Source: Pieris napi
Lineage: Eukaryota > Arthropoda > Insecta > Lepidoptera > Pieridae
Assembly: GCF_905475465.1 (NCBI RefSeq)
Contig: NC_062241.1
Span: forward strand, 4,030,001-4,094,000
Direction: 5' to 3'
DNA length: 64,000 nt
Notes under the pieces: model-generated
What the model saw: only the letters and a program-made list of their open reading frames with translations
Databases searched by the model: none
What the model was told of the DNA's origin: nothing
Translations under genes and position numbers: made by a program
Shown: positions 1-12,540 of the stretch, one piece after another
How the letters are laid out: each line of letters starts with the position of its first letter
How positions within the stretch are numbered: the stretch's first letter is position 1

Positions 1-892
1 GTAGCAGAAATCGAATAATAATTTCAAAGAAATACCTCACTCGCTAGCGTAGAACAAATTTAATAACAACTTGTAAAAGGTCAGAAATTCAAACAAAATG
101 CCTCCCATAATAGCTTCGACATCAGCCCTAATATTCAAGATCGACAAACTGGAGGCCTTAATCATGAAAATGTATTTATGACCTAATTAAACCCCTGTCT
201 AATGTCCAATACTGGGGAGACAGAGATAGTGCTATAGACCGTCCCAACGATAGAGCGGGATAGAAGACTCGTGATTAATGAGTGTTATATGGCTGGTTAA
301 GTACCGTGTAATTTGCAAAACGACCCTTAATTACCGTGCTACTATCTCCGTCCTTATCGCGTAGATAAAGAAGAAATGGGAAGGAGAAGGATGAAGCGAC
401 CCTCTGGGTTCGACTTTAAAGGTGTTTAATGAGGCATTATGATGTCGGTGGTGGAGATTAGGTCCACCGTCCACACGGTGGGATGTTGACCCGCTCTTTA
501 TATTAAATGGCTTTCAGGAGACAAATAGCTTAGCGCTTGCAGATGTAAAATGTCTTTTAAGTGTAGTCCTATTTGAGATTTACGAAATATTGCGTCGTAA
601 TTCAGAATAGTTTGTTATTTCCTTTGTTTTATTAATAATTTGCTAATAATAAAACGCATTCCAAATACATCAAGAACAATGGAATTAAAAAATATAAAAG
701 TAATCGTCGTCGTCCTTACCACACTTTATTGATATTTTTTTTAGTAAATCATTACAAGTAAAAATTGCTCTTTTTATTTAAAAAAAAATCATATTAAGGC
801 TCAGCGAAGTTCGCGGGGTAGCTAGTTAATTACTTGCACTACCACCTTAATAGGTTCTTTCTCCTATAGTAGCCTCAGATTGCATCCGTTTC
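1..892. other. Presumed last intron of the NK6 gene
   Basis: No coding exon is recognisable here. The stretch lies directly upstream of the acceptor of the NK6 terminal exon, so it is inferred to be intron. Positions 180-540 are less AT-rich and more complex than their surroundings and could hold regulatory DNA, but nothing specific is identifiable. A short inverted pair, CCACCGT/ACGGTGG, lies at 464-481. Confidence 0.5.
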
Positions 893-1004
893 TTTGATCA
901 TTTTTATTTCATAGATAAGTAGGTGAACAGCCTTCATAGTAGCAGAAAGTCGATTGGTATGAATCGAACTTACGACCTCGGGGATGACAGTCCACTAGGC
1001 CATT
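893..1004 (-). repeat. SINE-A fragment, tRNA-derived (head part)
   Basis: Read on the minus strand, this matches the head of the SINE that recurs through the window, including a box-B-like GTTCGATTC region and the GTCATCCCCGAGG block. The tail is missing. It ends about 40 bases before the NK6 splice acceptor, so it sits in the distal part of the intron. Confidence 0.65.
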
Positions 1005-1045
1005 AGAAATATTATCACACATAATAACATGTATATTAATTTCAG

Positions 1046-1243
1046 GTGTGGTTTCAAAACAGAAGAACAAAATGGCGGAAAAAGCACGCGGCTGAAATGG
1101 CGACGGCTAAACGCAAACAAGAGGAGCTTGGGGACGAGTGTGACGAGCAAGAATCCCACGACGCGGACGGCTGTAGTGACGAAGACGACGCCAAACGACC
1201 GCGTCTCGACCTCCACATGCATCTGCCCCACCACCGGCAGTGA
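1046..1243 (+). CDS. HGTX: NK6-class homeobox transcription factor, terminal exon (HGTX/Nkx6)
   Basis: This exon encodes the end of an NK6 homeodomain protein, a nuclear sequence-specific regulator of neural and endocrine cell fate in animals. It opens directly after a TTTCAG acceptor (1040-1045) with VWFQNRRTKWRKKH. Those are homeodomain residues 47-60, with the DNA-contacting Q50 and N51. Next comes HAAEMATAKRKQ, which I recognise as the NK6 signature just after the homeodomain, then an acidic stretch and a basic KRPR patch. The frame stops at TGA 1241-1243. The intron position within helix 3 (46/47) is one known for homeobox genes. Earlier exons, with the N-terminal repressor region and the first 46 homeodomain residues, lie left of the window. 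Identity to the NK6 family is high confidence; the exact C-terminus is uncertain because the same frame stays open past the TGA. Confidence 0.9.
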   Translation: MWFQNRRTKWRKKHAAEMATAKRKQEELGDECDEQESHDADGCSDEDDAKRPRLDLHMHLPHHRQ

Positions 1244-1477
1244 TCGCCCCAAGGCGCGGAAGCTTTGCCCCCCCGCGCCTACCAAACTGACTTCAGAGAC
1301 AACAGTGCAAGTGTTCACGAATACTATTACAATTACGATTACAAAGAAGTGGAGGCGCCCTGTGATCTTTCTAATTACGATAGAGGCCGCTATGAAAAGG
1401 GGCAAAAAAGTGACACAGTGGACAGTGATGTTAACGAATCGGATGAGCCCATTAATTTTGCGTATTATCACTTTTAA
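1244..1477 (+). CDS. In-frame extension of NK6 past TGA (readthrough or short-intron candidate)
   Basis: The NK6 reading frame continues without another stop from 1244 to TAA 1475-1477, giving 77 codons. The predicted peptide looks protein-like: it has a Tyr-rich block (EYYYNYDYKE), an acidic block (SDTVDSDVNESDEP) and ends INFAYYHF. The base composition is less AT-rich than the flanks and falls to AT-rich 3'-UTR-like DNA at the second stop. Three explanations remain open. The first is translational readthrough of TGA, whose context is CAG TGA TCG. The second is removal of a 57-nt intron at 1240-1296 (GTGATC...ACTTCAG), which keeps frame and deletes the stop. The third is a C-to-T change or sequencing error turning CGA into TGA. 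The putative intron is GC-rich, which argues mildly against splicing. Confidence 0.6.
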   Translation, partial: SPQGAEALPPRAYQTDFRDNSASVHEYYYNYDYKEVEAPCDLSNYDRGRYEKGQKSDTVDSDVNESDEPINFAYYHF

Positions 1478-3960
1478 ATGACCTTATTTCGTTGAATTAG
1501 TAACATTTGTCACGTATGTCTGTTAAGATTTGACTTTAAATCTAGACGTACTTCTGATCATTATTTGCTTCCTCTACGTATACATATGAGTTTGACAAAA
1601 TATTGAACGCATACCGTAAGGACTGCTAGAATCAATGTAACCTTTTGCACTAAATTTTTGATTGAAGAATGTGATTTCATTACATTTGTGTTGAGTAATT
1701 TATCAAATTCAGGGTAAACGTTACGTATACATTTTGCCCCATTTTCCCAAAAAATTGTTTCGTTACTGGTAGTTATTAACTTAAAACGCAATTATTGTAA
1801 ATAAATTAATATTAGGAATGTGATGTAAGTAATTTATTATAAATTTAAAATACTTTTATTTAGATGTATTGTAAAAGTAATGCGGTGCCAATTTAATATA
1901 AAACTAATCTTATTTTATGTAGCAAACTATGATCTAGAATATTACAGTATCTTTACCATGGCAAAACCATTAAAAATTTTAAAACAACCGATTTATTTAA
2001 GCATATGTGAATAACAAAAAAGTTAATTCTAGCATAATAAAAAAATCAAAGAAAACATATTGTGCTTTCAACATTAAAAAAAGAAAAACACAGTCACTAA
2101 CTAAAAGTAGATGCATACGTTCAAAAATACAACATCAATCGAACATATTTAATACAATACATAGATAATAGATGACGTTACATAATTTTTAATCTATTAA
2201 ACAAATTTCAACAGAATAAAATTTTTTGTTTATTCCAATGATAATTTAACACAACATTTATATTAACAGCTCGTGTATATCTATGTACATACCATGTCAA
2301 CCTTTAAATTTGTAAATATGGTTCGTATCGGCTACCTTTAAATTAGTAAGATTATATTAATATATGTATGTCAATGCACTTGTAAATACAGTATTATATA
2401 TGCAATATGTGTATTTTAAGTTATTGTAAATAGATATGTAAACGAATTTAAAGTTTATTATATGTATTGTAGTTGTTCCCACGCTAAAGCCTATCGGAAG
2501 AGTTAGAAATGAAAATTGTAAATAAATTTCCCTTAAATAAATTAATTACTTCTTCATTTTTTATCTGTCCTACCTCTCACTTTAATAACTAGAACATTGT
2601 TTTAATTGACGTAATAACTCATTTGTCTCTTTCCGTTGATTATTATTTATGCTGTGATGAGACCTACATCGAAACGCGCAAAAAGCGTCGGAATTTTTAA
2701 CGCTGTCAAAGGTTACAGAGCTGACATAGTGCTTTATATATCCTACTTACGTATAATATATAAAGCACTAGAGATATAGATATATGACTGTAATTATTAC
2801 AGTATTTTTAAATGTTGTGTAAAATTAAAATTCATAATCGACACTAAACTTAATATTGTTATCTTACGTTTGAGTAGTATTTCGTTCTAAATATGAATTG
2901 GGCGTTTCTCGAGTCTATTCCTTTTTTTACCACAGATACTAAGCAATTGAGCATAGACTATAACCAAAGACAGTAAAAACTCTTCGGATAGGTTGTTTTA
3001 ATCTGTAAGTATTGCACATTCTTAATTTAAGTAAATTATATTACCTCTATAAATTGACTGATCAATTCGTAGCGGAGATAGGCTTACAGGATTTCAAATG
3101 TATCCGTCATCTTTCAAAATAATGTAAAAAGCACAAATGTAAAGCGTGGAATACCTACCTATTATGTTTGAAATAAACTACTAGTAAACCATTATAGTCG
3201 TATTATTTTAATCCTAATCCTCAATTATTATTATCAAAAAACATAAAGATAAGGGAAAGTATAAAGGAACACAAGAGGTTTCCTAAAAATTATGTCATAT
3301 TGAAGTAATTTAAATGGATAAATGACACAAATGTGGAAACTTGGACCTGCACGAGAGTGTTTTTATATTACTACAAAGTATGACACACCTTGAGAGTAAG
3401 ACTTATTAAAAGATCTATAATTCATGTAGTATATCGATTTTTATTTATTACATTAAATACATATACTACCCCTACTGACAAAGCCAATACGATAGTGTTG
3501 AACAATTAAAATTTCTTAAAAATAAAAAGAACAAAAATCTATTACAAAGGATACTTTAAACAATGACACTACTGTAAACTCGTTCTGCAGATAAAGATGT
3601 CGATTATGTCGGAGATAAGGAGTAAGAGAGAAGTAAGAGAAACATCTTTGTTAAGAGAGCTCTGAGCTACAGACTTATCTGGCAATGCCATTGCCGCAAT
3701 GGCAGTTAAATAAAGCGTTAATAATAAATAAATCATGTATAAAATAAAAATATAAAAAATAGTATTGCCTGTCTAACGCTCCATTAATTTGAATCTGATT
3801 TTAAAACCGTTCATTATATGCTTTAGTAATTAGTTAACAACGTAATTAGAAATTAAGTGCAAATTAAAAACGTGCGTATTAAACCATCGATTAACCATTT
3901 CGTAACACTAAATAAATAAATAGTAAAGCACCGCTCGATTTCTGTGTAGTTAAACAATCA
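1478..3960. other. NK6 3' UTR then intergenic AT-rich DNA
   Basis: No gene is seen. The first part is probably the NK6 3' UTR. A perfect 14-bp inverted repeat with arms TAGTGCTTTATATA at 2727-2740 and 2757-2770 could form a small hairpin. Confidence 0.5.
1800..1805 (+). terminator. Candidate polyadenylation signal for NK6
   Basis: This is the first AATAAA after the NK6 stops, about 320 bases past the second stop. Another AATAAA lies at 2521-2526. The DNA between is AT-rich with no open frame of note, which fits a 3' UTR. Which signal is used cannot be decided from sequence. Confidence 0.4.
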
Positions 3961-5690
3961 TAGAATTCAAAAGGTAAATGTAAATGGAGCTATATCACAG
4001 GGATCCTCTGTTACTATGGGAGTACCGCAAGGCTCCATACTTGGTCCCTTCTTATTCCTCGTCTATATAAATGCCCTGCCATTTCTTGTAAAGGAGCTTC
4101 ACGAGATAGTACTGTTTGCTGATGACACTTCGCTTTTATTTAAAGTGAAACGACAAAATCCATCACTTGATAACGTAAACAGTGCCATCTCCAGTGTAGT
4201 TCACTGGTTTAATACAAATAATCTTAAGTTAAACGAAAAGAAGACAAAATGTGTTAAATTTGTAACTACAAATGTAAAAAGTAGTCATTCTCAAATAATA
4301 ATTAAAGACGAGGAAATAGACTTTGTTGATAATGCGGTGTTCTTGGGAATTACTTTAGATAGTAAACTCCAGTGGGGCCGACACATAGAAGGTCTTTCGA
4401 ATAGGCTACGTTCCGCAGCGTTCGCAGTAAAAAAGATACGCGATCTAACGGATGAGAACACAGCAAAGCTTGTTTATTTCAGCTATTTTCATAGTATTAT
4501 GTCATATGGTGTTATTTTGTGGGGTAATGCAGCTGACATTAAATCGATATTTGTAGTGCAAAAGCGGGCTATAAGAGCGATCTGTGGGTTGTCCCCACGG
4601 GAGTCGGTCTGAAGCAAATTTAAGGAATTACATATTTTGACTCTGGCAAGTCAATACATTTATGAGAATATTTTGTATGTGCGGAAAAACATAGATATCT
4701 TTAAAAAGAATAGTAGCTTCCATAATTATAGTACTCGTAATAAAGACAAAATTAGCGCACCAACCAGAAGGCTGCATAAAACGAGTAATTCTTTCCAAGG
4801 CAATTGTATACGTTTTTTCAACAAAATCCCTACTCCCTAGTGAGATACAAGCGTTGTCAATAAATAAATTTAAATCGTACATTAAAGTAAAACTGCTTGC
4901 TAAGGCTTATTATAATATAAATGAATATTTAAACGATCCTAGTGCTTGGATATGAGTTGCTCCAGTATATATTATAGGTAACACGACTGAATCTCTCGGC
5001 TGCATTTCCAGACTCTGGGGCGATCGTCAACATCCACGACTGTTTTAATGTAAAGTGGGAACAAACCTTGATCCATGTGGTATCCAATTATTTCAGTATT
5101 ATTATTATTTTCTTATGTAGCCAAGTCCACATTTCAAGGATCGTCATGCTCGCTTAAATGTCATTGCTTGTGGCGGCGTCCATGCGTCGGGTTGTCTCTC
5201 TCCCTAAAATATGGCGAGGGGGCCGATGGCTGGCCATGCGTCATACTCGTGAACGGGTGCTACTTGTGGTGACTGGTCGTACTTGAATTCGTGTATGCGG
5301 TGATGTTAATTATTTCGACTATGTGTTTGCGTGTTGTTCCCACGAGAATGTAAGTGCGTGCTCCTATTTCACCATGCCTCCTGCTGATAGGGGACAAGTC
5401 TTTGTTTTTATTTATGTTATTATTATTAACTACTTAAAATGTCATGTGGAACATGGTGTAATGGTTGCAGCTCCTTACAAACGTTGTGTAAAAAAAAAAC
5501 ATGGCGATTAAAAAGAGTGGCGGAGAGTTTATTGCCAGTTCTTCTCTTCCGTTCTACGCCCTTGATTTGAGAACTGGCAGTAAATGTAAAATTAGAAGCA
5601 TTAATATTTATTTCTTTAATGACGAATCACAAGTGTACATTGTGTTACCTACGTGAATAAATGATTTTTGAATTTGAATTTGATAAAAAA
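3960..5690 (+). mobile_element. LINE-J: 5'-truncated jockey-like non-LTR retrotransposon
   Basis: This is the 3' part of a non-LTR element. It holds a decayed reverse transcriptase, then a long 3' UTR with the block 'gtaatggttgcagctcctta', then 'tacctacgtgaataaa', and a TTTGAA-type repeat tail at about 5670-5685. The 5' side starts abruptly near 3960, in the middle of the reverse transcriptase, as is usual for truncated insertions. Partial copies of the same 3' end occur at about 10370, 23120, 26752 (minus), 36566 and 48878. Confidence 0.8.
4016..4840 (+). pseudogene. Reverse transcriptase fragment of LINE-J
   Basis: The open frame 4016-4612 encodes the palm and thumb part of a jockey/CR1-type reverse transcriptase. 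GVPQGSILGP lies at the start, FADDTSLL holds the catalytic Asp pair, and LNEKKTKCVKF and FLGITLDSKLQW follow. The frame is already open before the first Met (ISQGSSVT...), so the Met is not a true start. It stops at TGA 4610-4612 and continues in another frame at 4637-4840, with the family's usual C-terminal region (YSTRNKD...RRLHKTSNSF...FFNKIP). The element is therefore truncated and frameshifted and should be inactive. Confidence 0.8.
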
Positions 5691-8600
5691 TAAATCACAT
5701 AGGTATATAAACATTCAAGACGTCAACACAAATAATAGTACAAAATTCGATCTCTTCAACCATACTTATCAAACGAGTGTTTTGATGATTAATTTGAGAC
5801 AATAAAATAAAGAATCCATTCATAACTAGGTACCTAACAATGTTATTTTTATCTAGATATGTAATTATAGGCGTCTTATCGTACATAATGATACTATTAT
5901 AAAATAATATTCCCGAACTATCGCAATTCCATATCACTTATTGTCATGCCAAAATTGATTGTGTTTAATTAAATTCATGTGATCATAATATAGGAACCTT
6001 GGAACTATCGATCAAACATCTATCGTAAGCAGTTATCGCGACAACCGTAAAACTCTTTGGTAAGCAGATTCACATTACCAATACATTAGGTAAGTTATAC
6101 AAATACTAAAATCCACATCCGCCGCGCAGTCGTGACTCAGTCCACCATTATATTATTATATTTAATTTGATATCATTTATTTACGACTCCAAAAAATATG
6201 TCAACAAGTTCGATAACTAAAATGTAATTGGATCTAATGAATATACGTAAAATTATTTAAGCATTTATTTGTAGTTTCGAACCCCTGTGCAATGGGATTT
6301 TCCTATGTTCTGAACACCATGCCTCACGTGACATGTCGGCCTATGTCTACAGAAGCCTGATAACCAAAGCGATATTTGAGGCCAAGACAAGGGATTGCAC
6401 TTTTTTGTAATATTGTTTAAAGTTAATAATTTTTAGAGAAAATTTGTATTAAAATCGTGCTTAAATGAAAAACCTCCTTGCTCAATCATCAATATGCTTC
6501 CACGATATTGAGCTATATAAACGTAGACAGTAGATGCGATATCTTTCATAGAATATTGTAGCGACGCAATTTGTTCCTACATCTACAATCGCTTGTGAGA
6601 CAAGCCATCAGAACTAGGGCTGCCCAATATTTTAGGCATGGATGATTTTTTTCATTACTATTTATTTATTGCTCACACGGCACGGAGGTTTAATTTCCGG
6701 CGAAACAAAAATTGTTTTTAGAATGCCTAGAAGGCCGGTCAACAATTATAATATGCTAATTTTACTGTATGTACTTCCCCTGCCGGATGGCGGTCAACGT
6801 AGGGGAACACGACCGCTACCTTCCAACTTTACAAGCATAATAATATAAAGTATAAAGAAATATACCAATAGCAACCAAAAGAAGGCTTTTAATACAACAT
6901 TTAGACATAGACATAACATTTATTACTAACAAAAACACACACACAAAATAACAATAATCAAGGAAAAAATATAATGAGAGATATAAAAAAAATCCCTTTT
7001 CCCATTCGGTTCATTTCAAGTGTGTAATGCGTATGTGCTGTGGTTGTAATTGGCCCCGGCTTAGCATTATGCTGAGGAGGAGGATATTCCACAGCACTGG
7101 TCATTCTGCCAGATACCACAGCAGCTAGTTTACGCCTCAGTCGCAAAAAAAATCATAAGAAATCAATGCAAATATTTAAGCGAACTTGAGATGTTTATTT
7201 GAACATTTAAAACAAGAACACTGAGAACAGAAGAAAGCCGTGGTATCTTGCTGGACAAGAGTGTCATAAGACAGAACCCAATGGCGATAGTTGGTTGTAA
7301 ACAATTGGCACACTACAATAAGAAATATCATTTAATTATTATTTATTCAAGTCATATTTTCAATTTTATGTAAATAAAATTATTTAATTTTACTGTATAG
7401 GCAAGTAGGAATAGAACTTTTTGTTAATGAATGGATATGTGTGCTTACTACATGATTACGCTAAATAGGTAATATGGTTTACGAAAATAGCAATGTTGCT
7501 ACAAATTATTTATTAACAATTATTGAGCACGAAAACCAATCTTTCATTTTTTATACACAAGTTCTTTTATGCACGGCGATATTTGGATGAAATTCATACT
7601 CGAACAACCAAGAAACATTCGAACCAAGAAGCAAGTTCACCAAACGATCAAAGGTTCATTGCAATTAAAAAATCACGTCATAACTCACACGCCTAACTAC
7701 AATACACTGTGCAAATTCATAAATTATCAATGAAACAAATCCACAAAGTACAAAATACTTAAGCGTATGTTTAAAATAGCCAATTTGAATCCAGGTGTAG
7801 CAACCCTGCAAGTACATAACGGCTACTCTCAGCTGCAAGCGATCAGAAAAACCTTCGAAGCAATCGAAGGAGGCGCCGAGCAAAAATCGCGACGCTCCCC
7901 CCGTTGCCATACCAACCAACTTTTCCCTACACCCAAAATTCTACCATATCACAACCAGATAAAGTTGAAATTCGATCATCAATACAATCTATAAAGGACT
8001 TGCAAATGCGGCTTGTAGTTATGTGTAAAACATCGGTATTTCGATGTCGGAATGAGATAGGTGTTTTTGATGGTACACCAGAAAGGGATGGAGTTACCTT
8101 AAGGGGGTATTCTTTTGTTGTGGCAGAGGCGATAAGGTGCGTTTTATTTATGACTCCATTTTAAAGTAGGGGTATGTTAGGTAATTTGGTTTGTGATTTC
8201 TTACTGCTAAGGGATTCCGAGGGAAATGTGTGAAGATTGGATTTATTGTTGAGGAAACATCTATGTGGGGTTTTGGGATAAAATAGAATTCATATGTCGT
8301 TTGTGTCCTTTATGAAATAATTAATATTTCCACAGAATGAAAATTAAATATCCAGAGAAATGCCTTGTCTTGTCGTGTGATATTTCATATGTTTGGTCAA
8401 AAGTGGAACATAAAGAGGTGAAGATATTAATTAAGTAGTAGGTGGGCGTCGTGGGTGAGTGTAAATCACGCAACGGACATACGGACGGACGGACGGGCAG
8501 TAAATCTAGTTCATGTCCATCGATCAAGAGGCCTCGTTAAATATTTCACTATTTTCTCTACATTTGGGTGGCATCAAGAGAATTTTACGGCATAAAAAAT

Positions 8601-10085
8601 AAAGTTAATACAAAAGTATTTTACATATAATTTTGATTTGTTTCATAATGTTAAGGAATTATAGTTGGGAACTGTTTGATGGTCTTGATTTTAATATAAA
8701 GACGTGTATGACAGTTTTAATTTAACTGACAGAGTATGGACATTTTATTATATTTGGACACTTAGAATAAACTTGTCAAAAGTAACTAAAATAGTTAAAA
8801 TAGTTTTAAGTTCCCTCTGGTAAAAAATATTTAATAACATATGTTTACAAAGTATATTATTAACAATATAATGAGCTTAGACATTATTACTTTGTGTCTG
8901 AATGTTAGTACGAACTGATAGTCCACATCCAAAAAATTTGCTTCATAGGATCTTCATGTCCCTTGTATGTAAACATATATACGTCAAATTAAAAAAAAAC
9001 ATAAACGCAATATGTTATACTTAGTGCATTTTTGTTAGTGTCGTTGTTATATTATGTTTAAAACGAATTTATAAGCTTCCGATTGTATCTATAATCTATA
9101 CCTACTTATTTAAATATTTATCAAATGGTTTGTTGACTCATAATGAACGTCTCGGTACGGTTGTTACTTATATTATAATGCGTTGTTAATAAAACAAATG
9201 TTTTTATACCCATCAATAAATAAAGGTCAATAAAGCAAAGTTAGAACAATGTGCCGTAAACACAAATCATGTCATGTCACGCGACACACGATTTTATCTC
9301 ACGCTCAAGTGACTTCAAGAAAACATAATATGTATGAAACAAGTTTAACTTTCGATTCGGTATATTTTTAGATGTACTAACTTAGACCTCAAAAGTAATA
9401 GAATGTTTGGTCCAAAGGTTATGTCACATTATTTGACAATTGACACCGGAACGAAAAAGTTCTTCGTGTTCTGTGTTGGCTGATATTCAAATTTTAGACT
9501 TATAAAATGGATAAACGTAGATTTAATATATTTGTGAAATATATATTTTCTTGGTAATTAAATTTTTCTGTATTTTATTAGTTTATAATTAAAAAAACAT
9601 TCCCTTTAAAACAATGAAATGTGTAATTAATTTTATCGCGGTCATATTAATTTTAACGGCTTGTTTGATTCGTTTACAATCCTAATAAAGTAATAATTTA
9701 TAAAATAAAATATCGAGTTACAGATTTAATGATCTTTCGAATTTTTTAAGGAGCATATTATAACATCCATATCAAAAATGCCGCGAAATCTTGCGTTTCA
9801 GACGAATCGGGCACAATTGACTTTGACAAACAAAAGTTGACACTTTATTTGTTTGCCGTCAAATGTATATTTTCTAGATAAAACAATGCAATTTTTTATT
9901 GCTGATATTTACGTAATATCAATTACTCAATGTTTTTTTTAATGTAGCTAAATCTAGAAAACGAGTACAAATATGGAACAATTAAAGAAAAGTGTTTGTT
10001 GCCGTGAGATCCATTCATTAACATGTCAATCATTTTGGGATGACTATCCTCTAACTTACTGTACACAAATAACAGCTTTGTATAA
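5691..10085. other. Intergenic DNA, no gene recognised
   Basis: Only short chance frames are present. Region 7767-8164 is somewhat less AT-rich and has overlapping open frames of 75-86 codons, but I recognise no domain and see no splice logic. A short ACGG tandem run occurs near 8475-8500. The rest is AT-rich. Confidence 0.5.
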
Positions 10086-10150
10086 TATATAATTGATCTA
10101 TAAAAATATATACATTTGATATGTATATATTTTTACAGATCAATTATATA
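10086..10150. repeat. Hairpin-forming inverted repeat, 30-bp arms
   Basis: Arms at 10086-10115 and 10121-10150 are inverted copies with one mismatch and a 5-base TTGAT spacer. The sequence is AT-rich (core AATTGATC). It could be a tiny palindromic transposon relic or a cruciform-prone site. No transcript evidence can be derived. Confidence 0.75.
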
Positions 10151-10369
10151 AAGATGACATTACATTTAAAAATCTTAAAGTCACGCCAAATGACAAGAAC
10201 TGTGTAGAACTTGAGTTTTAATAACATGGAATGCAATATAACAACAAATTCAGACAATTATAATGACAAATTAATTCAATTTGAGAATATTTATTAACAA
10301 GTACAAAACGTTAAGTTTACGAATAATAAGGAAAAGGAGTTAAGGAAATTAGCTATTATTTACGATTAA

Positions 10370-10450
10370 TTTAACTTGACTATTCAAAAGTGTACTTAGT
10401 TACCTACTTGAATAAAGATATTTTGAGTTTGAGTTTTGAGTTTTGAGTTA
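10370..10450 (+). mobile_element. LINE-J 3' tail fragment
   Basis: It contains 'gtgtacttagttacctactt', 'gaataaagatattttgag' and a TTTGAG-type repeat tail, matching the 3' end of LINE-J near 5635-5685 and the inverted copy at 26752-26935. Only the last ~80 bases are clear. Confidence 0.65.
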
Positions 10451-11639
10451 GCACATGCATGTGAATTAGTGGCTTGGTGCTATTAGTGTTATAAATTGTG
10501 CGGTAGGTAAATTTAAATACAAATACGTGTAGGTAAATTTAAATACAACCTTCGACATGTAGATTACTGGGAAATAAATGTAATAATAGTAACATTATAA
10601 AATCGATGCAAGACAAAACCTTATGAAAAAAAACTAAATTTTACCGATTCGGGTGATAACCTAAATATGAATCTACTATTATTTATTGCAGAACGCGGAC
10701 ATAATTTTAAATGGACTGTCGAATTTGATATCTACGTATTAGCAAGCTTTAATAATACGGTTTAAAGTGTTTAAATATGTACTATGGCACTCCAAGTACC
10801 TAGGTGTTTTTGGTAATTGTTCCTAAATCGTGTATTAAATATATGAAATTAAATGATATACGATATTTAATGCAGTTGAATATCAATCGTTTTCTTATTC
10901 TTGTTCATATATCACGTATAACTAACACAAATTTATATGGCAACGTGTACACAGTACTCTGCTAGTACAAATAAAGGCTAAATCAAGGGTAGGAATTTAA
11001 AAACTCCATTAATTGATTCACTTCTTTCACTTTCACTGATTTTAAATCAACTGTATTACTTCAAAGTTAGACGAAGGAAGAGAGATATGGATTCTCGCTG
11101 TTGGCCTGAAGGCACTTTACGTCTTCTTCATCTCGGGCTGTTTTGTTTGATATTCCCTTCTCTCGTAACATACCACTTCGGAAGGTTCGACGTAAATTCG
11201 TAAGAGAATGCATCAATTGCTTATGTTTAGATTTTTAAGAACAGGATTATATTTTAATTATATGGAATTTAATTAAATAAATATGAAAAGCATACCCCGT
11301 AGTAGTAATCATAAAACAATAGAACATTCCGGGGTCCAATAAACCCGACAATAATACGAAAAGCAACGCATCAGACTATAAAGCTCTGGCACGCATTAAA
11401 ACATTTTAAAATGCAATAAATAACTGAGGTTAACGACGGAGACATGATCCGCTATTAATCACGACTCCTCTTAAATGCTACTTTTTATTACATGTAAATG
11501 ACTGGACCTGGTGCATGTATAGCATTTATAGTTCACGATCTACGATGTTTTTGTATCGTGTCGTATGGATTGTACGACATGTTTTCAATATTTTGTTACT
11601 TCGGTACTTTTTTTAAATATATGCTTTTAGATTAGATTT
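10451..11639. other. Intergenic DNA, no gene recognised
   Basis: AT-rich sequence with no coding frame, RNA gene or clear transposon terminus. Confidence 0.45.
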
Positions 11640-11810
11640 GGGTGAGAGGCAAACGCTTCTACGGGGCGCCTATGATGGGCAGTTATTGCAGCCCATGGAC
11701 ACTCATTTTAGTGAGTGCGTTGCCGGCCTTTGAAGAACAAGTATGCACTCGTTTTAAGCTATTGGAAGTTGTATCTCCCAGGGAATACCTCCACCGCGAG
11801 TGTATTCCAT
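11640..11810 (-). mobile_element. LINE-G 3'-tail copy
   Basis: This matches the family of blocks typified by 'gcaaacgggcaggaggttca', 'gttaagtgatacc', 'gcccatgg.cactc' and 'gagtgcgttgccgg'. At 60.5-60.9 kb the same block directly follows LINE coding remnants, so it is taken as the 3' end of a LINE whose sense strand is minus here. Confidence 0.6.
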
Positions 11811-12540
11811 AGTTTGCTAGTTCCCGTAATCTTTGAGATATAAACTGGTAAGATGTGCACTTAATGGGAACTCACTTACGTGTATATAAGTATATAGGCA
11901 TTGTTTGTATTATGGTTGGGTTATTTATATTTTTTTTTAAATCGTGACGTATAAAGGCCCTGATATAGCATAATTAACCTTCGATCAGTACATTTCCTTA
12001 ATTATCGTGTTTGTTGGTAAAATATTGAAGAGAATTAACGCATTTTTGAATCGCATATGATAAACGCTATTTAAATTTCGATCGATAAAACTAAATAAAA
12101 ACTTTAGGAGTTCCATTTATTGAAATTATTTTCTAGCTTTCACGAATCTTAGTAAAATCATATTTATTCATTGATAAAAACAGAATTCATTTACTTGAGG
12201 GCATTGAGCTTAAAGCATTATGTAATATCTGTTGGTACACAGTAGCCCTGTTCATACATAAGTACTCAAATATAAATTTTACAATCAAAATTCAGAGAAG
12301 TATAAAATCATAAAGAGCGCGCGGGCAATAAATAGGGAACATATAAATGAATAAATATAGCGATAAATCCATCGTAATTTATGTGAGCTCGTCCTTGGGA
12401 TGGCGATTTAATGACGACCCGACAGATGGATTGTCACTGATATTAATATGAACCACGGTCGAGGATTCAGTCACTGTGGTCTCATAGCTTGTATCATCAT
12501 GCCAGTACTAGAACAAGAACGAATAGAATTAGAAAAGAAA
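11811..12540. other. Intergenic DNA, no gene recognised
   Basis: AT-rich, without a frame or repeat that I can name. Confidence 0.45.

Noticed and set aside
995..1481. Long overlapping frames on the minus strand (158 codons) and in another plus frame (150 codons) across the NK6 exon
   Set aside because: The NK6 frame has an unmistakable homeodomain. The others are low-complexity (Val/Phe-rich antisense) shadows of GC-richer coding DNA.
7767..8164. Overlapping 75-86-codon frames in a slightly GC-richer region
   Set aside because: Open on both strands, no domain, no consistent splice sites. Likely chance or an unassigned repeat.
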